Source: Effrenium voratum (lineage: Eukaryota; Sar; Dinophyceae; Suessiales; Symbiodiniaceae). Taken from it: 64,000 nt of DNA. The stretch covers positions 135,001 through 199,000 of the forward strand of contig CAUJNA010003801.1 in the NCBI GenBank assembly GCA_963377175.1. Direction: 5' to 3'. The translations under genes and the position numbers were made by a program. Shown here one piece after another: positions 26,574 through 36,291 of this stretch (the first letter of the stretch is position 1; the number at the start of each line of letters is the position of its first letter). The notes beneath the pieces were generated by a model. That model did not search any database, had not been told where the DNA came from, and was given only the letters and a program-made list of their open reading frames with translations.

Positions 26574-26679
26574 GGCTGTGGGTCAAAAATAGGCGGCCAA
26601 AATGGCTTGCCCCTGTAAATGGAGACACGGACCAAAACCTGCGGTCCAATTCCTGGTGGTTTTAGTTTGACCCATACCC
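26574..26679. mobile_element. MITE family A, copy 2
   Basis: Starts GGCTGTGGGTCAAAA and ends with a sequence complementary to GGGTATGGGTCAAA; imperfect inverted termini. Flanking ATCT/ATAT could be a mutated 4-bp duplication. 106 bp, non-coding. Confidence 0.7.
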
Positions 26680-26876
26680 ATATCAAGACCACTTCTCGTC
26701 AATCAGGGGTCACGGACCTGCTACGATCCCCTGCTTTGCCCAGAATCAGTTGCGCAAGCGGTTTTGTAAGGTCTCAAATGGCGGCCTGTTGTCATTTTTG
26801 GGCACCGTGGCAAAGCCCCTTTCACAGAGATGGACACCCAAAGCGGCAACCGGCGGTTTTGGTTCAATCCAGTTAC

Positions 26877-26994
26877 AGCCAAGCGCAAGCTCCGCGCCTG
26901 GTCACGCAGCGCCTGCAGCCGTTCCAGCTCTTTGCTTTTTCCTTCGCATTTCCAAAGCGCCACCAGCGCCACCAGAACCGCCGACGCCAAGGAC
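26877..26994 (-). CDS. candidate coding exon E10
   Basis: Acceptor CAGAG|G (or CAG|AGG two bases earlier), donor GGCT|GTAACT. Encodes a hydrophobic segment SLASAVLVALVALW followed by a charged helix KSKELERLQALRDQARSLRLA: a possible membrane anchor plus coiled coil. With the earlier acceptor the exon is 120 nt in phase 0, compatible with E11. Confidence 0.58.
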
Positions 26995-27838
26995 CTCTGA
27001 ATCTGCCAAGCTGGGCTTGGCTTTGACTTTAGAGAGGCCTCACATTTCGAGTCCCTCCATTTTTGACCAGAAGGAAGGGTGCGAATTCCGGCAGGCTTGA
27101 AGCCCATCAAATTCAAGGCACTTCTGAAACCCAGGCCGCACTTCTGAAACCCAGCAGCCCCCATCAAACGGCCAAAAGGAAGGCTTGGGACATGCAGCCC
27201 TTCGCTCCCCCTACCCAAAAAAAAGCCGCCGGGGCTGGAAAAAAGGGCATAGCGGCTCGGCATGTTGTTGCCGCTAGATCAGACCCCAAAGAAGAACTAT
27301 GAGGCTCCAGCGCCGTTTCTGGGCTTGGTTGCCCTTCCTTTACTCCTTCTTAAGGGCCAATTTTCGTGAGTTTACCAGTTGGGTGTGTTGCAAATATAGG
27401 GGACTTCCCAAAACTGGCTGGTTTCCCTTTGGTTGCCTTTATACCATCCCGAAGGAGCTCCGTATTTTGAGACAGATCCATTCTTTGCCTGGAACCAGAG
27501 CTTAATCTGCCCTGGTCTGGATGCAAGCAAGGCTGCAAGGCTTGTTTGCAAAGCTTCGTGTTGAAGAATAAATGGAAACATCGATTTGAAGCAGGAATCC
27601 TCTACTATGTTGCTTGAAGCGGGAATCCTTTGAGGGTTCGATTGGGAAAAGGTCGGAGGCCACCGGTGCAACTACCCCAGGGTGTGTCTTTGTTTAGAGC
27701 CCGGTACACTCCCTCGGGTTAACATGGAAGCTCCCAAAAGGCCTCTGTACATGGAACCAAGTCTGACAAGGGGTCCCGGAACCTTCCATGGCATCGTACC
27801 GAAAACGGCGACCCTCAAGACCAACCACGCTGTCCCAC

Positions 27839-27958
27839 CCCGCTGTCCCAATGCCAGCGCTGTCCCTCCGAGCCGCACGGGGGAGGCGGCCAGCGCAAGC
27901 CCGGGCAGGCCCGCCAGCGGGCTCCAGGCACCCAGCTGCTTGGCTTGCGCCAAGGCGC
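27839..27958 (-). CDS. candidate coding exon E9
   Basis: Acceptor CCTGAG|G. Reading in phase 1 gives ALAQAKQLGAWSPLAGLPGL and continues ALAASPVRLGGTALALGQR, apolar, strong G/C third bases. Several possible donors, so the downstream border is approximate. Phase 1 matches E8, which ends with one extra base. Confidence 0.52.
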
Positions 27959-28552
27959 CTCAGGCGACAGAACTGGAACTGCTCCGAAGGATCTTATCGC
28001 AGAATACATCGCATTCTGTGAGTAGTTATGAAAATATATGGATATTTATATGCTTATCTACTTGTATACAATCATATATGCATGTATAGAAATATATATA
28101 GACATTCTGGCATCGTCAATCATGCGTAACGAACGTGTAGGGACACCCATGTGATATATTTGTGCATATTCTTATAGGGCATCCTCAGGGTGTCCGATGG
28201 GTTACCCGATGGGATGTCCGGCGTGGCATGCTGAAATTCTGGGACCTCCCTTCTCTGCATGGCGTTTCAAGGGAAACCAAAAGGAAACTCATGTGTCAAG
28301 GGTCCCCCATTCTTGGAAACGCCCAAAGAACTCTATGTTTGACACCCCGCCCCTGCCTTCTTAGCGTCCCCTCTTTTAAGGCCAATCCTGCTTGGGATGC
28401 TCGACTTCGCCGGGCCGAGCCTTCTTTCTCGCTGGCCCGGGGGTGGAACCCACTGACCAGATGGGCCCAAGCTGAGTCGTCGTTTGCATTCTTGATGTCC
28501 AACGGTTTTTGAGGCGGTTCCCCCCATGCCATGGCAAATCCGGCTCCGGCAC

Positions 28553-28586
28553 CGTAGCTCCAGGCAGCTAGCGCGAACTGCAGGAC
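28553..28586 (-). CDS. candidate coding exon E8
   Basis: Acceptor GGCTGAG|G, donor CTACG|GTGCCG, encoding VLQFALAAWSY plus one base. The frame continues open past the donor (GAGAGFAMAWGEPP), so a longer exon down to about 28530 is possible. Confidence 0.42.
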
Positions 28587-31500
28587 CTCAGCCGGACGAG
28601 AGACGCCCGAGGCTGGTGTGTTCCCAGGGCCACGTGCCATAAGGTTCCTACTACACAACAAGCAGATTCATCCAGGGGGTGGTTTTGGGGAGGCTCGGAT
28701 TCAAGCAAAACCTGGTGGATACATTGGAGGGCGGCTTTTTGCAGAAGACATTTCTCTTGAATGAGAATGCACCCTCCCGTTAGTCAACATTTGTGGTACT
28801 CGTTTGCAGTATTCTCCGAGGGATGTTTGCAACATCCTTCACCCTTGGCATGCTTTGACCTCATGGCATTCAACGTCTTGCTTTCCGGTCGAAGGGGGAA
28901 GCGGGAAGCACAAAAGAGCAGGGAGCTCACACAGCCCCGAGATGACTCGGGCGTGTCTCCAAATGGGCGGGACACCAGAAAACTTGATTTCAGTTTGGTT
29001 TCCTTTGAAATAACCTCACAAAGCATACCCTCAAAAAGGGAGACAGAGAGAGAGAGAGAGGAGAGAGAGCGAGAGAGACGGAGAGAGACAGACAGATACG
29101 GACACAGACACAGACACACGGACGCACAGTCACGCAGACACGCAAACAAACAGACACACAGACAAACAGCCACACAGGCACACAGACACAGAGACATAGA
29201 GACACAGACACAGACACACTGCGACACAGAGACACAGAGGCACAAAGGCACAGAGGCACAGAGGCACAGAGACGCAGAGACACAGAGACTCAGACACACA
29301 TTTGAAAGGGAGCATGTTTCCTCGGTATGCTGCTTCAAAAAGCATTTGCCCCCTTGCCTCTCAAACAGAGCCCTCTCCTCACGTGCTAGCCGCATGAGTG
29401 TGTATGTTCTGGGACCCTGTCTGGATGCTGTTGAAAAAAAAAGAGACGCCACCTGGAGGGACACCAAACTGGACTTTTGGGGATTATTCTATCAAGGAAG
29501 CCGACTCATTCAGACCTAACGAGGAAGCCCACCATATAGTCTCATTTTTGGGAGAAACTCCGCTTAGATCCAGGGGATCCATTCCCGTTCATGGTCCATG
29601 GTGGTTCGGGGAGGCAGTTCTTCTAAGACGAATGCCCGGTGGAAACATGTGATGGTCAAAAGACCCCTCTAGCTTGGGGTTGGTAGGGCTAGAAACACAT
29701 GATGGGGTGTATGCCGGGGAGAGTAGAGGTCGTCTCGTCTCCTCAAAGGAATTACAGGCAACCATCGACTTCTTGTTCGTTGCTCCCTTGTGCCATGAGC
29801 AAAACTCCACAATCCTGTTTTGGATGGGTCGAGATTCATTTTGGTGTTCTTCCCCATAGTGGATTCATTGCAAAGGGGCTGGAGCAACCCTGTTCAATAC
29901 TGCTGGTCCATGTTGGGACAAGATGCCAACTGATGAGGAGCCTGTCACTCCGGCACAAATACTCAAAGGAACACCCCAACCATTCTTCAAGCAGCTTGGG
30001 AACCCTCTGGCATAAATGCTCTAAGTTATCTAAGGCTACACCCCAACTCTACCTGAAATACTCATGACTAAATTCAAACAAGCTTGGAAACCCTACCTAG
30101 GAACAAACTCGGAATCCCCGCGTGTCCGTCCCGAGTTTCGTTCGTCCGAAAGGCGCCCTCCGGAGCAATGCCCAGCAATGCGAAGAGGAAGCTCTTGGGG
30201 TGGTACACGGCCTGAATTTCGCGGGTGCCTTTTTCACCATGCCTTGCAAAGAACGCGCAGGTTAAGAACAAAGACGGGAGATGAAAAAGAACACCAACCA
30301 TGCCTTACAAACATTCAGCTATGGTTGAAGAGGTGGCCGAGTCAAACCTGTGTCCCGAATGCTTGGCATGAACACTCCTGCTTGCAGCTCACCCGTGCAA
30401 CAAGTGCATTCTCGCCTAGATGCAAAATCCACCGAGTTCTCTGCATAGAGGCCCAGGAGACGCGAGGAAAACATGGAAGGCCTAGAATTTCTGCCTTGTA
30501 GGAGTTTAAAGCACCGTGGGCAGCCGTAACACTTGGAACTAGATGCATCAGAGGCAAAGCATGACAAAAGAGAGCTGAGAGAGCACCATCTTCTGTGCTA
30601 AATGAAGTGTACCCCAAAGGTTGCCCAGGTTGAGTCCAAAAAGCCAAATGATCCTGAACAAAGCGCACAAAATCAAGTATGAGACGCCAAGGTCAATGCA
30701 AGCAGCTGATCCGATAACTGCTGAGTACCCCGCAGCCGGGACAGAGAAAAGAACTACAGGCAGCACGAGGAGATCTGAATTGGAAGCCAGCCCCTCCAAG
30801 ATCCCGAAATCAAGCGCCGGTTCTGAGAAGCGTCTCCTCGGTACACCATGTGATCCCTGAGGGAAAGGGGTGGGTTTAGAACCAACGGCACGAAGCAACA
30901 AGACTGACCAACTGGTTTTTCCTTGGGATTCCACTTGGAGGACGATGGACACTAGTGTAGGTTGGTTGTCCTAAGTCTTTCTTTCGTCATATTGGAGCCA
31001 TGTCCCAATCAGGTGGGAGAGACTTACGGGTTGGCCCAGACATGGCTTCTCCGACCCTATCGGATTTACCATGCTACATGCGCTTTTCGCGATGGAGCTC
31101 ATGGATCAGCTACGAATGAATATGGTTCATCTTGAAACGAGAGGGACACTGGATGGGCTGTGTGCCTCAACTGATTAACCATTCCCTGAGGGCTCAAGAC
31201 TCACCAAAGAGCCTCAGCCCCGCTTCTACCGGCCTGCAGCAGGCGCAGAAGTGTTCGCGGCTGCACCACGCAGACTAGGAGAACCGGCCTGCGAATCGAA
31301 AATCCAGCCCGCCTACGGAAACCTCTTGTCAAACATCAGCAAACATCAAGATCTCGAGCAGACACATTTCTGTCAACTGAAAAGCGAACTGCAAGAAAGT
31401 TGTTTGGCTCGCACCCCTGCGATTCGAGGTGTTGTCTTGCAGGCCGTTTGCACATTCACCTGCTACGACCAAAGTTGTACCTAAATAATGCAACGTGCTC

Positions 31501-31860
31501 TAAACAGGAGGTTGGAGTAGGGCACATTCTCTTGCACCCGGCGTCCTCTTGCGCCTTTGAAATTCGAAGTGGCTGTGGAAAAACCGGCCAGGTCCAACAG
31601 TCAAAACTCATTGGGGCATGTGTGGTGTCTCCTTTGACACGATGAGAAAATGTTTGCGTATCTCCATCGCCCCAAGTTCATTTGTAGGAAAGCTAGTAGC
31701 CTATTGAATATGTTGACAAGCACCTCTCCCTCCTCCACAGCACACAGCATTTTGCGTTTTCTAGGTGTGGCAAATGGCCCTGGTTGCCGGATTCAATGAA
31801 AGTGCCCCCCTTTTACACTTCAGTCGCTCGCCCCTGACGGACCAAAGGACCTTCATCCCC
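28587..31860. other. intron-like stretch between E8 and E7
   Basis: About 3.3 kb containing a GAGA/CACAGA repeat field and unique-looking sequence. A minus frame at 30548-30952 reads an apolar segment (LLVLPVVLFSVPAAGYSAV) but lacks third-base bias and clear splice borders, so it is not called. Confidence 0.45.
29040..29301. repeat. GAGA then CACAGA/GGCACA repeat field
   Basis: GAGA units to about 29095 pass into CACAGA and GGCACAGA units; almost no T on the plus strand. Ser-Val-Cys-Leu minus frames here are artefacts. Confidence 0.92.
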
Positions 31861-31899
31861 GCCCCGCAAACGGGCGACGGATCGGTAACCTGCCTGGCG

Positions 31900-31965
31900 A
31901 TCCGCCAGTACCAGGCGGCCTGGGAGACTGGGCGCATGAGTAAGAAGCCACCGCCCTGACTCGGC
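31900..31965 (-). CDS. candidate coding exon E7
   Basis: Acceptor AGTCAG|G, donor GGCAG|GTTACC, 22 phase-0 codons GGGFLLMRPVSQAAWYWRIA then RQ. A further GT donor at 31861 would add VTDPSPVCGAGMK. Phase agrees with E6. Confidence 0.5.
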
Positions 31966-32263
31966 GCTTCCGTCCCTTGTTGCCCAAAAAAAGCGACTTG
32001 TTGCCACACCAGAAACGGTCCTTAAAGAAGATTTGATCGAGAGCAGTGAGCCCATGGAAGCCAGTTTGGCTCGGTGGGAATGCTGGATTTCGCAGGTCTA
32101 GCCAAAGGGCGGTCAAGTCATGTATGACTTGCGCCTTGTGAGCGGTTTCTACCAAGAGCTCTCGCCGCAACAATCCCAACCGTTGATCACCTTGAATCCA
32201 TGACAGCTGATTCTTGTCTTCCGGGTAGAGCAATACATTACTTGGCTGGTGGTGTAATATTGT

Positions 32264-32348
32264 TGGTTGTGTGTGTGTGTTCTCTGGTAGAGTTGCGTTG
32301 GACCCTTTATTCTACATAGGTCCCTTCTTTGCTTCAAAAACTCCTCTC
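32264..32348 (-). repeat. dispersed repeat with CA tail, copy 1
   Basis: Read on the minus strand, the sequence GGAGTT..TGAA.CAAAGAAGG, GACCTATGTAG, AAGGGTC.AACG and GCAACTCTACCAGA, ending in an ACAC tail, is shared with 59951-60053. SINE-like in having a short body and a simple-repeat tail; no tRNA-type promoter boxes were confirmed. Confidence 0.7.
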
Positions 32349-32664
32349 AGCAAAGAACCCTTTTCGGCTTAGCATGTCCTAGCTATGTTTTTTTGGGCAT
32401 GAACTTTGGATTTGTCGTTGCGGAAGTCAGCATGTTCACCATTTGTCGGTGAAATGGTACTCGTGCAGAAAATTTATTGGCTCTCCCGTCCCCTCCGCTC
32501 CGCTTTTTGCCCTCAAAGCCTCTCCATTTGCGAACCAGAATGCAGGCTGAGGATCCATCACGAGTACACATGCAAACCCTGATCAAACAAACTGCTCTGC
32601 CCACCGTAAAAAACAACATGTCTCTCAAGGGCTCACGCTGACTTTGGCCATCCTCGCCTGTCCG

Positions 32665-32750
32665 CGTTTGCCTGTTCGCCTGTCTGTCTCTCTGTCTATG
32701 TCTTTGTCTCTGTCTATGTCTCTATCTGTCTCTTTTTTCTATGTCTCCAT
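32665..32750. repeat. CTGTCTATGTCT low-complexity repeat
   Basis: Imperfect units of TCTGTCTCTG and CTATGTCT. Extends as a T/C-rich stretch to about 32870. Confidence 0.88.
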
Positions 32751-32908
32751 CTATGTCTATATCTGCTTCCATGTTTTCTTCGTCTCGTTTTGTTTTCTCG
32801 TTTTCTTGTTTTCTTCGTGTTGTTTTATGTTTCTCTGTTCTTCTCTGTTCTCCGTTTTCTCGTTTCGTTTCTTCCGTCGTCTTTGGTCCCCCCGCCCTCC
32901 CTTTCCGC

Positions 32909-33006
32909 CTGCGCGGCCTGCGCGTGGCGCAGCTGCCGGCGATGGGAGGCCTCCAGGTCGCTCTCCGCCAACCGCAGCTCCTGGACCAAACTCTTCTGCA
33001 CCTTGC
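32909..33006 (-). CDS. candidate coding exon E6 (coiled coil)
   Basis: Acceptor CTGCGAG|G, donor GCGCAG|GC. Reading in phase 1 gives a long charged helix: KVQKSLVQELRLAESDLEAS then HRRQLRHAQAAQA, nearly every third base G or C. It ends 171 bp upstream (in window coordinates) of the retrotransposon's target site and is the first exon island downstream of the insertion in transcription order. Confidence 0.6.
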
Positions 33007-33175
33007 CTCGCAGGCGGGGGAGGAAGGCGGGAAATCGAAGCCACCCATGGTGGCTTCTTCTTCTTTTCCCACGAAAATGGTGGTTTCCTGTTGGTGCCCC
33101 AAAAAGACAAACATTAAAACAAAGAATGGCCCGAATCTTATTTGGAGAAACCGCCATGTATGGTTGGGACCATCC

Positions 33176-33180
33176 CTTAC
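33176..33180. repeat. target-site duplication, left copy (CTTAC)
   Basis: CTTAC directly outside the left LTR, matching 56432-56436 outside the right LTR. Five-base duplications are typical of Copia and other LTR integrases. Confidence 0.96.
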
Positions 33181-33575
33181 TGCGGTTTTGGGCGGAAAGG
33201 GCGTTGCCCAGGGAATCAAAAGGGTTCACGTAATCCACGAAGAACCCAAAGAACCCGGACTCACGACTCAGTGGACTGAAGCCGGTGACCAGGTTGAAGG
33301 ACGTGATGATTGAAGTAGTAGTGGTGGAAGTGAAGGTTAAACAGTAAGTTGCAATAGATCACCTTAACCAAGCCCAGGCAAGTCCTGCCGCAGCACCACC
33401 TACCTCCTAGCACCAGCCCACCCCAGCGCCGAGAGTCCTTTCTCGGCGACGCAGCGAGATGCCGTGCTATGGCGAGTGCCGTGCTACCAAAACTAACCTG
33501 ACGGGAGGTTAAACTTGAGCCAAACGGCCATTCGGCCGATTCGCTTATGATAGAACAACACGTGAACGAAACACA
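33181..33575 (-). repeat. 3' LTR of the Copia element
   Basis: 395 bp; on the minus strand begins TGTGTTTCG and ends CCGCA. Identical to the other LTR except one extra A (in GTTAAACAGTAAG versus GTTAAACGTAAG). Contains a perfect 8-bp-stem hairpin, CGCCGAGA/TCTCGGCG with a 6-base loop, at 33427-33448. Promoter and polyadenylation signals cannot be pinpointed by eye. Confidence 0.97.
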
Positions 33576-34211
33576 CACCCCTCATCCGATATCTGGACGA
33601 GAGAAAGGATGCAAGACAGTTGAGTTCACGACGAAAGGAACCAACCAAAAATGCCAGTGTCACCTCAGAGGTGAGCCAAACGGCAGCCCAGTTAAAATCC
33701 CGCCACCACCCCGAATTAGCGGGGCGACAGGGTTATTTGACGAATGGGCCACGTGAGTGAACAAGGACATATTGGAGGAGCCAGACGAAGATTCCTCTCG
33801 TGCCGTTCATGTATTGTCATGGGACAGCAACACGCGGAGGGGGACCCTATCTGGATCACCGCGCCTCATAGCATGTCGCAATGTGGTTGGAGGTGGTACC
33901 GAGTTGGGAGGAAAAAGAAAGATATATAAAGATATGCTCCGAAACTGGTGAGAAAGTATCCGGCTACGGCCGGCCCGGCACTTCTAGTGCGGTCACAGCC
34001 TCACACAGGATCGTCAGGGGAACCGTCTCCAGCGCGCACGGCAGCGGTGCGGGAGGAGCACGAACAACGCCGGATCAGCGGTACAGGGCAATGGAGACCA
34101 TCACCCCCAGCAGTGCCGCATGGGCGAGAAGAGGATCGGTGCGGTCGCCTTTTTCGGCGACACGTGCGCCATCCTCGCCCTTCTAAGGCGGATGCTGATT
34201 GCGGTACCTGC
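33576..34211 (-). other. element 3' untranslated region and candidate polypurine tract
   Basis: The 636 bases between the last ORFX stop and the 3' LTR. The bases abutting the LTR read GGATGAGGGGTG on the minus strand, purine-rich and in the position of a polypurine tract for plus-strand priming, though interrupted by T. One minus frame stays open to 34001 but its residue composition does not suggest coding. Confidence 0.45.
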
Positions 34212-36287
34212 CTACCACCCAGAACCGGGTTCTTCCCGGTCCCTGAATGCGTCATCTCTCCGACGTCCACCGCGGTCACCTCGATCGCCTCCTCCATCCC
34301 GACGGCGATCCTTACCACCATCTCTACTGTGGTCGCCAGCCGGGGGTCGGCGAGGCGGAGGGGGATCTGATTGGTGACGTCGGTCATCCCTGCGCCGGTC
34401 TCTGTGGCGATCGCGACGGTCATCGGCGGGGCCATCACGTCCGCGGCGCTCATCTCGCCCCGGACCGCGCCTCTCGGAGGGCTCCTCACGGCGTGGAGGA
34501 GGTCGGCGATCATCGCGTCGGCCTCCGCGGGTATCCCTGCCACGATCATCCCTTTGTCGGGGCGGGCCAGGATCCTCGCGTCCACCTTTACCAGGTCGGT
34601 GTCTCCCTCGACCCTTCGCCTCACCCTTAGGGCCGCGACGATCCTCGCGAGCCCCAAGCGCGGTCCTTGATCGATCGTCATCTCGGTGGGGTCGCGACTC
34701 ATCGGCCGCACGAGTGGTCCGAGGCACGCCCGGAGGAAGCTCCCATTCTTCGTCGTCGTCATCGCGTGGGTCATAGCCGCCACGGCCGCCCAAGGAACCA
34801 GTGGCATCCCGTGGTGGGGACGCAGGAGTTCCGGGACCGCCAGACCGAAGACGAACCCGGGGAGTCGCGTCCTCGCCGGTAAAAGGATGGGTGTAGAACC
34901 CCTTGGTCCTGCCCCTTCTCTCCCCTTCTTCCGCACCGCTTCTTGCGGGGACCGGGGATGGACGGGCAGGCTGGGCCATGCTCTTGGAGCTGGGTTGCCC
35001 GCCAGGCGGGATGTGAACGCTCCCCTGCCCTTTCTCGGGCGCGGGGACCCGACCACGAGATGTCCTCCTGGCCTTGGGTTGGTCGGTGTCAGCCTCCAGC
35101 TCGGACTCGGTGTCAGGGACACGAGTATTGACGGCCATGTCCTCTTCCTCAAACGGATCCCCAGCCGTTGTGACGCCCGCAGCAATAGGAACGGGGGGAG
35201 GAGGAGGAGGAACTGGCACAGCTCCGCCAGAACCGACGCCTGTGTGGGACACCACGGGGGTCTCCGGTTCTACCGGGACAGGCGGCGCGGGAGGAGCCGG
35301 GGGCGGTGGCGGAGGGGGAGGGATCTCCTCCTCATCTTCGCCCATGGGCTCGTCAAGGTCATCAGGCTTCTCATCGTCTTCGTGCGAAGATCCATCCGAT
35401 CCCAGCTCATCCTCCGCTGATCCAGCAAAGTCGGGCTCTTCTTCGTCTTTCACGCCAGGGCCTGGTGTAAGGCGGATTCCGGGTCGATGGCGATCGCGGG
35501 GTCGGAAGCGGTATTTCCTGGGTGCAGGATCGGCCAGCTCCTGTTTGATGTCGTCCTGGGTTTGCGGACGGTCGGCCAAGCACGTGTCGTAGGCAACGGT
35601 GGACGTCCGGTAGATCAGCTCATCCATACTGCTGAGGTCGTTGAGCGTGTAGGCGTAGCCCTTCTTTACGCCTTCCCGTACCGCGTCCATAGCCTGCTTG
35701 AGACGCGCGGCGGGATCGAAGCCGGCCCTCCTCCGCATGGCTCGCATCACCCCACAGTGTTGTGCGAGCAGCTCCACCTGGGCCTTGAACGTCTCCCCGG
35801 ACACATCGTTCGGGACTATCGGAGAAAGATGCCCGGATCTCAGCCCAATGATATGAGCTTCGACCATGTAGTATGACGTGTAAAAGCCGCAGCGGTTGGC
35901 GTTGAAGTTTGCGGTGGTTAGGCGTCTGCCCCACTCAGCCGCATACCCTTCATATTCCTCGAAGAAGTCGGGGACGGTGTTCCCGTTGAAAGCAAGACCC
36001 CTTACCAAGATCGCCTTTGCGACCCACTCTTCCACATTGTGGTCAACAGTGTCACGGTATTTGCCGTCAAGAACCTCGTCTCGGAGCGAGTCGTGGAGTT
36101 TCTGGAAAATGCCGTCCACGTCCTCTTTGTCGAGGTACATAGGAGGTCGCATCCCAGACATCAGCAAGGACCGGGCGTCAACGGCGGGACTCTGTGAGTA
36201 GAGGGCCATTCCGATGGCGTTGGCGTCTGCGTTGTTGCACAGAACGGGGACGACGCCCCCGTATTTCCCCAACCAGCTGGGAATCAC
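34212..36287 (-). CDS. ORFX segment X7: folded N-half, disordered Pro/acidic/Arg-Asp tail
   Basis: 691 codons from an internal Met; the frame is open upstream to about 36320, overlapping the end of X6. Residues 1 to about 245 look globular (GKYGGVVPVLCNNADANAIG near the start; YTSYYMVEAHIIGLRSGHL near 120). From about 260 the chain is disordered: an acidic block (DEEEIP), proline runs of eight and six residues, then about 200 residues dominated by Arg, Asp, Gly and Pro with RDR and RGG-like repeats, as in RNA-binding tails. No family recognised. The opposite strand also carries a long open frame over part of X6, but the minus frame continues the chain of overlapping segments and is preferred. 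Likely the C-terminus of one long ORFX product. Confidence 0.6.
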   Translation of the reverse strand: MIPSWLGKYGGVVPVLCNNADANAIGMALYSQSPAVDARSLLMSGMRPPMYLDKEDVDGIFQKLHDSLRDEVLDGKYRDTVDHNVEEWVAKAILVRGLAFNGNTVPDFFEEYEGYAAEWGRRLTTANFNANRCGFYTSYYMVEAHIIGLRSGHLSPIVPNDVSGETFKAQVELLAQHCGVMRAMRRRAGFDPAARLKQAMDAVREGVKKGYAYTLNDLSSMDELIYRTSTVAYDTCLADRPQTQDDIKQELADPAPRKYRFRPRDRHRPGIRLTPGPGVKDEEEPDFAGSAEDELGSDGSSHEDDEKPDDLDEPMGEDEEEIPPPPPPPPAPPAPPVPVEPETPVVSHTGVGSGGAVPVPPPPPPVPIAAGVTTAGDPFEEEDMAVNTRVPDTESELEADTDQPKARRTSRGRVPAPEKGQGSVHIPPGGQPSSKSMAQPARPSPVPARSGAEEGERRGRTKGFYTHPFTGEDATPRVRLRSGGPGTPASPPRDATGSLGGRGGYDPRDDDDEEWELPPGVPRTTRAADESRPHRDDDRSRTALGAREDRRGPKGEAKGRGRHRPGKGGREDPGPPRQRDDRGRDTRGGRRDDRRPPPRREEPSERRGPGRDERRGRDGPADDRRDRHRDRRRDDRRHQSDPPPPRRPPAGDHSRDGGKDRRRDGGGDRGDRGGRRRDDAFRDREEPGSGW

Positions 36288-36291
36288 CCCG

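Noticed and set aside
26596..26616. Possible spliced-leader relic (CCAAAATGGCT resembles the complement of the dinoflagellate leader)
   Set aside because: Only 11 bases match and the string is part of the MITE family A interior, so there is no evidence of a reinserted cDNA.
30548..30952. Apolar 134-codon minus frame as a membrane protein exon
   Set aside because: No third-base G/C bias, no convincing AG|G and GT/GC borders, and overlapping frames are equally open.
34001..35185. 394-codon minus frame overlapping X7
   Set aside because: It lies in another frame of the Arg/Asp/Pro-rich part of X7. X7 continues the chain from X6 and has the more protein-like N-terminal half.
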